DNA of 64,000 bases from Rubrivivax sp. Its GTDB lineage: Bacteria > Pseudomonadota > Gammaproteobacteria > Burkholderiales > Burkholderiaceae_C. Both the position numbers and the translations under genes were made by a program. This document shows, piece by piece, positions 9,409-18,160 of the stretch (within the stretch, counting starts at the first letter, position 1; each line of letters begins with the position of its first letter). The notes under the pieces were generated by a model that was given only the letters and a program-made list of their open reading frames with translations, did no database searches and was not told the DNA's origin. The stretch lies in assembly GCA_027485165.1 (NCBI GenBank), contig JAIXRN010000017.1, positions 62,001-126,000 of the forward strand, in the 5' to 3' direction.

Positions 9409-9740
9409 ACGAAGCCGAAGCCGTCACCGCCCTGGCGGCGCTGGCCCAGGGCATGCGCCTGCGCGTGTTCCGCGCCTTGGTGCAAGCCGGCCCGCAGGGG
9501 CTCACGCCCGGGGCGCTGGCGGCACTGCTGGGCGTGGCCGGGTCCACGCTGTCCTTCCACTTGAAGGAATTGGCCCAGGCCGGCCTGGTGGCAGTGCAGC
9601 GCGACGGCCGGCACCTGATCTACCGGCCCGAACTCGGGCGCATGAACGCGCTGCTGGCTTATCTGACCGATGACTGCTGCCAGGGCCAGGCTTGCGAGCT
9701 GCGCCCGCTGGCCACGGTTGTGCCTGGCCGCTGCTGCTGA
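9405..9740 (+). CDS. arsR: Arsenical-responsive repressor ArsR
   Basis: A 111-residue winged-helix regulator of the ArsR/SmtB family, with recognition segment VAGSTLSFHLKELAQAGLV. Candidate As(III) ligands are Cys91 and Cys92 (DDCC) and Cys97, all C-terminal, similar to the arrangement in Acidithiobacillus-type ArsR rather than the E. coli CVC helix motif; two further Cys close the protein. It is the last gene of its operon, fused by an ATGA overlap to arsJ. It most likely binds the palindrome at 7083-7098 and so controls its own operon. Confidence 0.93.
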   Translation: MNEAEAVTALAALAQGMRLRVFRALVQAGPQGLTPGALAALLGVAGSTLSFHLKELAQAGLVAVQRDGRHLIYRPELGRMNALLAYLTDDCCQGQACELRPLATVVPGRCC

Positions 9741-9769
9741 AGCCAGGGCTGCAGGCTGCGCTGGATGCG

Positions 9770-9832
9770 CCGCGCGCACCGGATGGGCCGTATGCGCCGT
9801 ATTCGCCGCATGCACCGCATGTACCGGCTCTG
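9770..9832. repeat. Degenerate 9-base tandem repeat (CCG-NAT-GNN)
   Basis: Six to seven 9-base units of the form CCGNATGNN run in tandem between arsR and the OmpA-like gene (for example CCGTATGCG, CCGTATTCG, CCGCATGCA, CCGCATGTA). The array is in frame with the downstream porin gene and, read that way, would encode an Arg/Met-rich stretch. It is not required for the porin signal peptide, so it is probably non-coding or a leader. Confidence 0.6.
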
Positions 9833-9902
9833 TCGGCGAGCGCACAGACCGGGCGCCGCCCTGCCTATACAAGCTGCTTTCACACCCATGAAAGCAGTAC
9901 CG

Positions 9903-11099
9903 ATGAAGACCTTCTCCATTCCCGTTTCGCGCCTGGCCATCGCCCGGGCCAGCGCCTGCGCCTGTCTGGCCGGCCTGGCCCTGGGCGCGCAGGCGCAGGA
10001 CGCACCCTATCCCTACTTTGGCCTGACGCTCGGCGAATCGCGCGCCAAGTTCGACCAGCTGGGCATCAGCCAGCGCCTGCTGGGCCGCGGCATTGCCGTC
10101 AGCAGCCTGAGCAGCGACGAACGCGACCGCGCCTGGCGCGTCTTTGGCGGCTGGCAGTTCAACCGCTGGTGGGCCCTGGAAGCGGCCTTCTTCGACCTGG
10201 GCCAGTTCAGCTTCTCTTCGGCCACCGTGCCTGCGGGCACGCTGGACGGCAACTTCAAGCTGCAAGGCGGCGGCCTGGACCTGGTGGGCAGCCTGCCCTT
10301 GAGCGACAACTTCAGCCTGCTGGGCCGGGTGGGCGCGCAGTATGCGAAGACGCGCAACAGCTTCAGCACCAGCGGCGCTGCCGTCGTGACCAACCCCACG
10401 CCCAGTGAACGTGCCGGCAACTACAAGGTGGGCGTCGGCCTGCAATACGCCTTCGGCCCGAACTTCCAGATGCGTGCCGAAGCCGACCGCTACCGCATGA
10501 AGGACGGTTTCGGCGACCAGGCCAATGTGAACGTGTACTCGGTCAGCCTGGTGTTCCCCTTCGGCCGCGAGAGCCGGCGTATGGCGCGCACCGACGCGCC
10601 TGCGGCCTACCAGCCGCCGCCCGCGCCCATGAGAGCTGAAACGCCGCCGGCGCCCATGGCGCCTGTCGCGGTGGCGCCGATGGCGCCGACCGTGCAGCCC
10701 ATGGTGGTGGCACAGCCGCGCCGTGTCAGCTTCAGCGCCGAATCGCTGTTCGGCTTCGACCAGTCGGCCTTGCAGCCTGCTGGCCGCCAGGCGCTGGACG
10801 GCTTTGCGCGCGAAATGAAGGGCACGCAGTTCCAGGTCATCGTGGTCGAGGGTCATACCGACCGCCTGGGCAGCGCGGCCTACAACCAGGCCTTGTCGCA
10901 GCGCCGGTCGGACGTGGTGAAGGACTACCTGGTCGGCAGCGGCGGCTTGGACGCGCAGAAGATCAGCAGCACTGGCAAGGGCGAGGGTAGCCCCACGCTG
11001 GTGGCGGACGCTTGCGCTGCCAGTCTGCCGACGGCTGAACTGCGCCGCTGCCTGCAGCCCGACCGTCGCGTCGACATCACGGTCGACGGGACGCGCTGA
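9903..11099 (+). CDS. OmpA-family outer-membrane protein
   Basis: This 398-residue protein has a signal peptide ending in AQAQD, an eight-stranded beta-barrel domain of OmpA/OmpW type (YFGLTLGESRAKFDQLG ... VYSVSLVFPFGR), a Pro/Ala/Met-rich linker, and a C-terminal OmpA peptidoglycan-binding domain (FGFDQSALQPAGRQALDGF, VVEGHTDRLGSAAYN, RRVDITVDG). It should anchor the outer membrane to peptidoglycan. Start is taken at the ATG at 9903; another ATG lies five codons upstream and an open frame continues back to 9765 through a repeat. Confidence 0.88.
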   Translation: MKTFSIPVSRLAIARASACACLAGLALGAQAQDAPYPYFGLTLGESRAKFDQLGISQRLLGRGIAVSSLSSDERDRAWRVFGGWQFNRWWALEAAFFDLGQFSFSSATVPAGTLDGNFKLQGGGLDLVGSLPLSDNFSLLGRVGAQYAKTRNSFSTSGAAVVTNPTPSERAGNYKVGVGLQYAFGPNFQMRAEADRYRMKDGFGDQANVNVYSVSLVFPFGRESRRMARTDAPAAYQPPPAPMRAETPPAPMAPVAVAPMAPTVQPMVVAQPRRVSFSAESLFGFDQSALQPAGRQALDGFAREMKGTQFQVIVVEGHTDRLGSAAYNQALSQRRSDVVKDYLVGSGGLDAQKISSTGKGEGSPTLVADACAASLPTAELRRCLQPDRRVDITVDGTR

Positions 11100-11106
11100 A
11101 GTCGGG

Positions 11107-11130
11107 GCCGCCAGCAGCTGGGCTGGCGGC
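11107..11130 (+). other. Perfect 9-bp hairpin after the OmpA-like gene
   Basis: GCCGCCAGC and GCTGGCGGC pair perfectly around a 6-base loop, 8 bases after the porin stop codon. There is no T run after it, so it may be a processing or stabilising hairpin or a weak terminator rather than a classic intrinsic terminator. Confidence 0.4.
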
Positions 11131-11147
11131 GGGGCATCATCTGGGCC

Positions 11148-11693
11148 ATGGCCTATCGACATGCCCTATCCGTGATCGCCCAACCGCTCTGGCGGCTGGG
11201 CTGCGCCTGCGTGTGCCTGAGCTGGCCTGCGGTGGGCCTGCACGCGGCTGAACAGCCGGCTCCGAAAGCTGCTGCCGTCGCCGCGGCAGCCTCGCCAGAC
11301 ACTGGCAAGAACACGGCCGATGCTCCTGGCAACGTCACCCCCGCGATGGCCCGCGCCGTGCGCGCCACGGTGCAGGCCCAGCTGGCCGACCTGGCTGCGG
11401 GCCGGGCCGCGCAGGCCTTCAGCCACGCCACGCCGGCCATCCGCCAGCAGTTCGGTGACGCCACGCGCTTCATGGCCATGGTCGAGTCGGCCTATCCGAT
11501 GCTGCTGGACCCAGCCAACCTGGCCTTCCTGCAGCCCACCCGCCAGGCCAGCGCCGTGCTGCAGCGGGTGCAAGTACAGGACCGCCAGGGCCGCAGCTGG
11601 ATGGCGCTGTACCAGCTGGAACAGCAGCCTGACGGCCGCTGGCGCATTGCCGGCTGCGTGGTGGTGGCCGACGAACCGCGCAGGATCAGTTGA
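11148..11693 (+). CDS. Exported DUF4864 domain protein
   Basis: The 181-residue product has an N-terminal signal-like segment (LGCACVCLSWPAVGLHA) followed by an Ala-rich linker and a DUF4864 domain from about residue 63 on: IRQQFGDATRFMAMVESAYPMLLDPANLAFL and the closing DGRWRIAGC are the family's marks. The domain resembles the NTF2 fold; no molecular function is established. It may share transcription with the porin 49 bases upstream. The 3' end overlaps the convergent DUF72 gene by 8 bases. Confidence 0.82.
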   Translation: MAYRHALSVIAQPLWRLGCACVCLSWPAVGLHAAEQPAPKAAAVAAAASPDTGKNTADAPGNVTPAMARAVRATVQAQLADLAAGRAAQAFSHATPAIRQQFGDATRFMAMVESAYPMLLDPANLAFLQPTRQASAVLQRVQVQDRQGRSWMALYQLEQQPDGRWRIAGCVVVADEPRRIS

Positions 11694-12816
11694 AGGGCTG
11701 CGCCAGCAGCGCTTCGGCCAGCGCGCGCACCGACGCCGGTGCACAGCCTTCGGCCTTGTTGTTGATGGTGACGAACACCCGGTGGCCTGCGCCCAGCGTG
11801 GCCGCCAACACCTGGGCCAGCGTCTGGCGCGTTTCGGGGTCGGGTGCCTGCAGGCGGCTGAAGGGCGCCCAGCGGTCGCGCGCCTGGGCATAGCGCTGGC
11901 CGCGTTGCAGGTTCCAGCGGCACACCAGGTCGCCAGGCCAGGTGGCGCGCAGCATCGGCAGCTGCTGGGCAATGGGCGGCATGCGGTCATGCAGGCCCAG
12001 GCAGTAGCGCACGCCGTGGGCCTTCAGCAGCGCGGCCAAGGCGGGTGTCAGCAGGCCCTGGTCGCGCAGTTCCAGCGCGGCCAGCGCACCGGCGGGCAGC
12101 GCCGGCACCACGCTGTCGAACAGCGCGGCCAGCTGCTGGTGCAGGCGGGCAGGGTCGGCCAGCAGCGCAGCGGGCAGGGGGGAGAGCTGGAACACCAGCA
12201 CCCCCAGCAGGCTGCCCAGGCCCTGTGCGGCGGGCTGCACGCACAGCGCCAGTGCGGCCGCGGGGTCCAGGAACTGCGGATTGGCCTGCAGCCCGCGGCC
12301 GCTGGCAGGGTCGCGCAGCTGGGCGTCGGTGATGCTGGCCGGGGCCTTGACGACGAAGCGAAAGCGCGGCCCGACCTGGGCCGCCAGGCCGGCATAGACG
12401 CTGGCGTCCAGCGGCCGGTAGAAGGCGCGGTCCAGGCTGACGGTCTGCAGCAACGGATGGGCGGCATAGGCCGGCAGGCCGTGGCGCGACAGCTGAGTGT
12501 CGCTGTGCTGGCCCTGCCAGACCAGGCCGCGCCAGCCCGGGAAGTGCCAGGACGATGTGCCCAGGTGGCAGCGGCCGCCGTAGCGTTGCTGCAGCTGCGC
12601 GGCCAGTTCGGCCAGGGCGGCATCGGGCGGGGCGGGCTGCACAGCGTGGGCCGTCGGGCCAGGGCTGGGCGGGGGCTCGGGGAGGTCGGGCAGGTCGAAC
12701 AGCGTGGGCTGCAAGGGTGCAGCCGCTGCGTCAACGGCCGACAGGACCCCGGGGGCAGCCGGCGCAGCCGCGCCGGCAGTACCAGGCCCGGGTCGGCGGT
12801 TGCGCGCCGTGACCAC
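11686..12816 (-). CDS. DUF72 (YecE-like) protein
   Basis: A TIM-barrel-like DUF72 protein of about 376 residues, with GTSSWHFPGWRGLVWQG, LDRAFYRPLDASVYAGLAAQV, FRFVVKAPASITDA and a C-terminal VFVTINNKAEGCAPASV. The biochemical role of this widespread family is unknown. The start is uncertain: a GTG at 12816, five bases after the stop of the upstream tetR gene, gives a tidy operon; the frame stays open further upstream inside tetR. The first 80 residues are Pro/Ala-rich and poorly conserved-looking. Confidence 0.82.
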   Translation of the reverse strand: MVTARNRRPGPGTAGAAAPAAPGVLSAVDAAAAPLQPTLFDLPDLPEPPPSPGPTAHAVQPAPPDAALAELAAQLQQRYGGRCHLGTSSWHFPGWRGLVWQGQHSDTQLSRHGLPAYAAHPLLQTVSLDRAFYRPLDASVYAGLAAQVGPRFRFVVKAPASITDAQLRDPASGRGLQANPQFLDPAAALALCVQPAAQGLGSLLGVLVFQLSPLPAALLADPARLHQQLAALFDSVVPALPAGALAALELRDQGLLTPALAALLKAHGVRYCLGLHDRMPPIAQQLPMLRATWPGDLVCRWNLQRGQRYAQARDRWAPFSRLQAPDPETRQTLAQVLAATLGAGHRVFVTINNKAEGCAPASVRALAEALLAQPFN

Positions 12817-12820
12817 TGGC

Positions 12821-13495
12821 CTAGCGGCGCGAGGCCGTTGCAGCGCGGGCCGAAGGGGTAGCCATTGCGGCACCCGGCGCTGCACTGCCCAGGCCGGCCA
12901 GGTAAACGTCCAGCACGCGCAGGCCCACGCGCCGCAGGTCGAAGGCATCCGGCTGCCGCAGCCAGCCTTGCAGCAGGCCGTCCAGCAGCGCGTGCAGGCC
13001 CAGCGCGGCCTGCTTCAGGGGCATGGGCGTGTTGATCTGCCCGGCCTTGCGCGCAGCGCCCAGGGTGCGTTCGAGCAGTGCGATGTGGTCGGCCTGCCAC
13101 TGCAGCCGGCGTTCGCGCACCGGGGCAGTCTCGTCGTTGTATTCGACCATCTGGGTGGCGATGCTGAAGACCCGGCGCACCTGCGCGTCGCCCTGGGTGC
13201 GTTCCAGCAGCAGGCTGAAATGTTCGCGCAGGCGCTGCAGGGCCTGCGCCGGCGCGGCGCGATCGACGGCTTCGCTGCTTTCGTCGAAGGGCAGGCACAC
13301 GCGTTCGAGCATGGCGTTGAAGAGGTCGGCCTTGTCCTTGAAGTGCCAGTAGACCGCACCGCGTGTGACGCCGGCTGCAGCGGCAATGTCCTGCAACGAC
13401 GTGGCGGCCACGCCCTGCGCATGGAAGACGCTTTCTGCAGCGTCCAGGATGCTGCAGCGCGTGAGTTCGGCTTCTTCTTTCGTTTTGCGTGCCAT
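12821..13495 (-). CDS. TetR-family repressor of the adjacent RND efflux operon (AcrR/TtgR type)
   Basis: This 224-residue regulator has the TetR helix-turn-helix at about residues 10-56 (RCSILDAAESVFHAQGVAATSLQDIAAAAGVTRG then VYWHFKDKADLF) and a C-terminal ligand domain like AcrR/MexL/TtgR. It is divergent from acrAB-type genes, the usual place for their local repressor. Its ATG at 13495 lies within the 26-base operator palindrome, so bound repressor should block both promoters. Confidence 0.92.
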   Translation of the reverse strand: MARKTKEEAELTRCSILDAAESVFHAQGVAATSLQDIAAAAGVTRGAVYWHFKDKADLFNAMLERVCLPFDESSEAVDRAAPAQALQRLREHFSLLLERTQGDAQVRRVFSIATQMVEYNDETAPVRERRLQWQADHIALLERTLGAARKAGQINTPMPLKQAALGLHALLDGLLQGWLRQPDAFDLRRVGLRVLDVYLAGLGSAAPGAAMATPSARAATASRR

Positions 13496-13519
13496 ACATA
13501 CATTCTAGGCTGTATGTAT
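13494..13519. promoter_or_regulatory. AcrR-type operator between tetR and the efflux operon
   Basis: Two perfect 9-base arms, ATACATACA (13494-13502) and TGTATGTAT (13511-13519), flank an 8-base spacer. E. coli AcrR is known to bind TACATACA-type arms with near-identical halves upstream of acrAB. The palindrome covers the start codon of the TetR gene and lies about 100 bases before the adaptor gene. Confidence 0.8.
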
Positions 13520-13617
13520 ACTGCGTGCCTTACAGGTTTCCCCCAAGCTTGTTGCCACGCGCCGTCCGGCCAGCCCCGGGCTGACGCAGGGCAGCCGGCC
13601 CGAAGAAGGTTCCCCCG

Positions 13618-14979
13618 ATGATGCAAGCCCAGCCGCCCGTTCGCCCGCCTCGGTCCACCGCTTCGGCGAACCAAGCCCTGGCCGCCACAACGCTGCAGCC
13701 ACGCCGCGGTGCGCGGGTGACCGGGGCGCCGCTGTTGCTGGCGCTGTTGTCGGCCCTGGCCCTGGTGGCGTGTGGCGACAAGCCCGCAGCGCCAGCCGCG
13801 GGCGGGCCCGGTGCACCGCCCCCGCCCGCGGTGGGCGTGCTGACCATGGCACCGCAGACCGTGGCCCTGGCGACCGAACTGCCGGGCCGTGTCGAGCCCC
13901 TGCGCACAGCCCAGGTGCGGGCACGCGTGAACGGCGTGGTGCTGAAGCGCCAGTTCACCGAAGGCAGCCTGGTGCGCGCCGGCCAGCCGCTGTTCCAGAT
14001 CGACCCCGCGCCCTACGCCGCGGCGCTGGACAGCGCCCAGGCGCAGCTGGCACGCGCCCAGGCCAGCCTGGCCCAGGCCACGGCCACGGCCGAACGCTAC
14101 AAGCCGCTGGCCGCCGCGCAGGCCATCAGCCAGCAGGACTATGCCAATGCCCTGGCCGTACAGCAGACGGCCCAGGCCGACGTCGCGGCCGGCCGTGCCG
14201 CCGTGCAGACGGCGCGCATCAACCTGGGCTACGCGCAGGTGACGGCGCCCATCGCCGGCCGCATCGGCCGGGCCCTGGTGACCGAGGGCGCCCTGGTCAG
14301 CGCGGCCGAAGCCACGCAGTTGGCGCTGATCCAGCAGACCAGCACCGTGTACGTGAACTTCACGCAGAGCAGCAGCGACGTCTTGCGCCTGCGCAAGGCC
14401 CTGGCCAGCAAGCAACTGCGCCGTGCGGGCGGTGCAGCCGGTGGGGCAGGTGGCGACGCCGCCGTGGCCGTGAGCGTGGTGCTGGAAGACGGCAGCCTGC
14501 TGCCCCAGACCGGCAAGCTGCTGTTCAGCGACCTGAGCGTGGACACCAGCAGCGGCCAGGTCACCCTGCGCGCAGAAGTGCCCAACCCCGAAGGCCTGTT
14601 GTTGCCGGGGCAATATGTGCGCGTGCGTCTGGTGCAGGCCGAACTGCCAGCCGGCTTCCTGGTGCCGCAGCAGGCCGTCACGCGCACCCAACAGGGCGAC
14701 ACGGTGCTGGTGGTGGGCGAGGGCAACAAGCCCGCGCCCCGGCCGGTGAGCATCCGGTCCGGGCAGGACGGGCAGTGGGTGGTGACCAGCGGCCTGCAGG
14801 CCGGCGACCGCGTGATCGTCGACGGCTTCCAGAAGATGTTCGCGCCCGGCGCGCCGGTGAACCCCGTGCCTTGGCAGCCGCTGGCAAAGGGGCGGCAGGT
14901 GGCTGGTGCAACGGCTGCGCCTGCGGCGGCGGCTTCAGCCACCGCCGCACCGGCAGCGGCTTCGGCTGCGTCGAAGTAA
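13618..14979 (+). CDS. RND multidrug efflux adaptor lipoprotein, AcrA/MexA-like
   Basis: A 453-residue periplasmic adaptor with lipobox LVACGDK near residue 52, a Gly/Pro-rich linker, and the AcrA order of domains: GRVEPLRTAQVRARVNGVV lipoyl half, alpha-hairpin with PYAAALDSAQAQLARAQASL, second lipoyl half INLGYAQVTAPIAGRIG, and beta-barrel. A poorly conserved Ala-rich tail closes it. It is the first gene of the pump operon, started by tandem ATGs at 13618 with GAAGG upstream. Confidence 0.93.
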   Translation: MMQAQPPVRPPRSTASANQALAATTLQPRRGARVTGAPLLLALLSALALVACGDKPAAPAAGGPGAPPPPAVGVLTMAPQTVALATELPGRVEPLRTAQVRARVNGVVLKRQFTEGSLVRAGQPLFQIDPAPYAAALDSAQAQLARAQASLAQATATAERYKPLAAAQAISQQDYANALAVQQTAQADVAAGRAAVQTARINLGYAQVTAPIAGRIGRALVTEGALVSAAEATQLALIQQTSTVYVNFTQSSSDVLRLRKALASKQLRRAGGAAGGAGGDAAVAVSVVLEDGSLLPQTGKLLFSDLSVDTSSGQVTLRAEVPNPEGLLLPGQYVRVRLVQAELPAGFLVPQQAVTRTQQGDTVLVVGEGNKPAPRPVSIRSGQDGQWVVTSGLQAGDRVIVDGFQKMFAPGAPVNPVPWQPLAKGRQVAGATAAPAAAASATAAPAAASAASK

Positions 14980-14994
14980 GCGGAGTAGCCGACC

Positions 14995-17900
14995 ATGGCC
15001 CGCTTCTTCATCGACCGCCCCATCTTCGCCTGGGTCATTGCGCTCTTCATCATGGTGCTGGGCGGCGTGTCCATCGTCCAGCTGCCGGTGTCGCAGTACC
15101 CGCCGGTGGCGCCGCCGGCCATCGTCGTGTCGGCCACCTACCCCGGGGCTTCGGCCCAGGTGCTGGAAGACAGCGTGCTGGCCATCGTCGAGCAGGAAAT
15201 GAACGGCGCGCCTGGCCTGATCTACGTCGAAAGCGTGGCCCAGGCCAACGGCACGGGGTCGATCACGCTGACCTTCGAGCCCGGCACCAATGCCGACCTG
15301 GCGCAGGTGGAAGTGCAGAACCGTCTGGGGCGCGCCACGCCCCGCCTGCCTTCGGCCGTGACGCAGCAGGGCGTGCGCGTGGACAAGTCGCGCGCCAACT
15401 TCCTGATGTTTGCCATCCTCACGTCCAGCGACCCGGCCTACGACCCGGTGGCGCTGGGCGACTACGCCACACGCAACGTACTGCCGGAAATTCAGCGTGT
15501 GCCTGGGGTGGGCCAGGCACAGCTGTTCGGCACTGAACGCGCCATGCGCATCTGGGTCGACCCGGCCAAGCTGCAGGGTTTCAATCTGTCCAGCGCCCAG
15601 GTGGCCGCCGCCATCCGCGCGCAGAACGCCCAGGTGCCGGCGGGCAGCATTGGCGAACTGCCGAACGTGGCCGGGCAGGGCGTTTCGGCCACCGTGCTGG
15701 TGGACGGGCAATTGGGCACGGTCGAGGCCTTCGGCAATGTGCTGCTGCGGGCCAATGCCGACGGTTCTTCGGTGCGGCTGCGCGACGTGGCGCGCATCGA
15801 ACTCGGCGCGCAAAGCTACGCGACGTCGGCGCGGCTGAACGGCAAGCCGTCCACCGGCATCGGCGTGCAGCTGGCGCCCACCGGCAATGCGCTGGCCACA
15901 GCCAAGGCGGTGAGGGCGAAGATGGAAGAGCTCAAGCGCTTCTTCCCGGCGGGCATGGACTACGCCATCCCTTACGACAGTTCGAAGTTCGTGCAGATCT
16001 CGATCACCGAAGTGGTGAAGACGCTGCTCGAAGCCATGCTGCTGGTGTTCCTGGTGATGTACCTGTTCCTGCAGAACATCCGCTACACCCTCATCCCCAC
16101 CATCGTGGTACCCGTGGCGCTGCTGGGCACTTTCGGGGCGCTGCTGGCGCTGGGCTTTTCTATCAACGTGCTGACCATGTTCGGCATGGTGCTGGTGATT
16201 GGCATCGTGGTGGACGACGCCATCGTGGTGGTGGAGAACGTCGAACGCATCATGTCCGAAGAAGGCCTGCCGCCGCTGCAGGCCACGAAGAAGGCGATGG
16301 GTCAGATCTCGGGTGCCATCATCGGCATCACCGTGGTGCTGGTGGCGGTGTTCGTGCCACTGGCCTTCTTCGCGGGTTCGGTGGGCAACATCTACCGCCA
16401 GTTCGCGGCCGTGATGGTGGCGTCGATCAGCCTGTCGGCGCTGATGGCGCTGTCGCTCACGCCGGCGCTGTGCGCCACCCTGCTCAAGCCCTTACCCCAG
16501 GGGCACAGCGCCGAACGCAAGGGCTTTTTCGGCGCCTTCAACCGTTTTTTCCGCCGCACCGCCAATGGCTATGAAGGCGTGGTGGCGCACATGCTGCGCC
16601 GTTCTGGGCGCTACCTCGTCATCTACGCGCTGATCCTGGGCGCGATGGCCTGGGTCTACGCCCGCCTGCCCAGTTCCTTCCTGCCGGCTGAAGACCAGGG
16701 CAACCTGATCGTCAGCATCCAGCTGCCGCCCGGGGCCACGCAGGAACGCACCCGCGCCGTCGTCGAACAGGTCGAAGGCTTCATGCTCAAGCAGCCCGAA
16801 GTGCAGAGCATGGTGGGCGTGTTGGGCTTCAGCTTCAGCGGCCAGGGGCAGAACGCCGCGCTGGCCTTCGTGACCTTGAAGGACTGGGACGAACGCTCCA
16901 AGCCCGAGAACAGCGCCCAGGCCCTGGCCGGGCGCGCCTTCGGAGCGCTGATGGGCATTCGCGATGCGTTCATCTTCCCGCTCAGCCCGCCGCCGATTCC
17001 TGAACTGGGCCAGGCCAGCGGCTTCAACCTGCGCCTGCAGGACCGCGCCGGCCAGGGCCACCAGGCCCTGGTGGCGGCGCGCAACCAGTTCCTGGGCCTG
17101 GCGGCGCAGAGCAAGGTGCTGGCCCAGGTGCGGCCCGACGGGCTGGAAGACGCGCCGCAGCTGCAGATCGACATCGACCGCGACAAGGCTGCCGCGTTGG
17201 GTGTGGGTTTCGACAGCATCAGCGCCACCATCGGCACGGCCCTGGGCTCGACTTATGTGAATGATTTCCCCAGCCAGGGCCGGCTGCAGCGCGTGGTGGT
17301 GCAGGCCGACGCCCCGGCCCGCATGCAGCCCGAAGACCTGCTGCGCCTGAACGCGCCCAACGCGCAGGGCCAGCCGGTGCCGCTGTCGGCCTTTGCCAGC
17401 ACGCGCTGGGTGAAGGGCGCGATGCAGACCGTGCGCTACAACGGCTACCCGGCCATGCGCATCGGCGGCAGCGCCGCGCCGGGCTACAGCACGGGCGACG
17501 CGATTGCCGAAGTGGAACGGCTCGTGGCCCAGCTGCCGCCGGGCTTCGGCTATGAATGGACCGGCATCACGCGCGAAGAGAAGCTGGCCGGCAACCAGGC
17601 GCTGGTGCTGTATGGCTTTGCCATCCTGGCCGTGCTGCTGTGCCTGGCAGCGCTGTACGAAAGCTGGAGCATCCCGTTCGCCGTCATCCTGGCCGTGCCG
17701 CTGGGCGTGCTGGGGGTGGTGGTGGCCACGTTGCTGCGTGGCTATTCGAACGACGTGTACTTCCAGGTGGGCCTGGTCACCATCATCGGGCTGGCGGCGA
17801 AGAACGCGATCCTGATCATCGAATTCGCCAAGGACCTGCAGGCCCAGGGCAAGAGCGCGGTCGACGCCGCGCTGGCAGCCGCGCACCTGCGCTTCAGGCC

Positions 17901-18159
17901 CATCATCATGACGTCCATGGCCTTTGCGCTGGGCGTGGTGCCGCTGTTCATCGCCAGTGGTGCCGGGTCGGCCAGCCAGCGCGCCATTGGCACGGGCGTG
18001 ATGGGCGGGATGATCGCCGGCACCGTACTGGCGGTGCTGTTCGTGCCGGTGTTCTTCGTCGTCGTGCGGACGCTGTTCAAGCCCAGCCAAAGGCAGATCG
18101 AACACGACGCGGGTGTCGAGCCACCCAGCAACCTGGCCCGGCCGCTGGAGGACCGCTGA
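14995..18159 (+). CDS. RND multidrug efflux pump, AcrB/MexB-like (HAE1)
   Basis: The 1054-residue permease has the normal size and layout of AcrB homologues: N-terminal helix (MARFFIDRPIFAWVIALFI), two large periplasmic loops and 12 helices. The proton-relay aspartates fall at Asp407 and Asp408 (GIVVDDAIVVVENVERIM) and the conserved lysine at Lys936 (AAKNAIL). The pore domain carries GSITLTFEPGTNADLAQVEV. It pumps hydrophobic drugs with the flanking adaptor and channel. The gene starts 15 bases after the adaptor ends. Confidence 0.95.
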   Translation: MARFFIDRPIFAWVIALFIMVLGGVSIVQLPVSQYPPVAPPAIVVSATYPGASAQVLEDSVLAIVEQEMNGAPGLIYVESVAQANGTGSITLTFEPGTNADLAQVEVQNRLGRATPRLPSAVTQQGVRVDKSRANFLMFAILTSSDPAYDPVALGDYATRNVLPEIQRVPGVGQAQLFGTERAMRIWVDPAKLQGFNLSSAQVAAAIRAQNAQVPAGSIGELPNVAGQGVSATVLVDGQLGTVEAFGNVLLRANADGSSVRLRDVARIELGAQSYATSARLNGKPSTGIGVQLAPTGNALATAKAVRAKMEELKRFFPAGMDYAIPYDSSKFVQISITEVVKTLLEAMLLVFLVMYLFLQNIRYTLIPTIVVPVALLGTFGALLALGFSINVLTMFGMVLVIGIVVDDAIVVVENVERIMSEEGLPPLQATKKAMGQISGAIIGITVVLVAVFVPLAFFAGSVGNIYRQFAAVMVASISLSALMALSLTPALCATLLKPLPQGHSAERKGFFGAFNRFFRRTANGYEGVVAHMLRRSGRYLVIYALILGAMAWVYARLPSSFLPAEDQGNLIVSIQLPPGATQERTRAVVEQVEGFMLKQPEVQSMVGVLGFSFSGQGQNAALAFVTLKDWDERSKPENSAQALAGRAFGALMGIRDAFIFPLSPPPIPELGQASGFNLRLQDRAGQGHQALVAARNQFLGLAAQSKVLAQVRPDGLEDAPQLQIDIDRDKAAALGVGFDSISATIGTALGSTYVNDFPSQGRLQRVVVQADAPARMQPEDLLRLNAPNAQGQPVPLSAFASTRWVKGAMQTVRYNGYPAMRIGGSAAPGYSTGDAIAEVERLVAQLPPGFGYEWTGITREEKLAGNQALVLYGFAILAVLLCLAALYESWSIPFAVILAVPLGVLGVVVATLLRGYSNDVYFQVGLVTIIGLAAKNAILIIEFAKDLQAQGKSAVDAALAAAHLRFRPIIMTSMAFALGVVPLFIASGAGSASQRAIGTGVMGGMIAGTVLAVLFVPVFFVVVRTLFKPSQRQIEHDAGVEPPSNLARPLEDR

Positions 18160-18160
18160 G

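Noticed and set aside
9303..11162. A 619-codon open frame on the minus strand opposite arsR and the OmpA-like gene
   Set aside because: It is antisense to two well-supported genes, rich in His/Arg/Gln/Ala and without family motifs; such long shadow frames are expected at this GC content.
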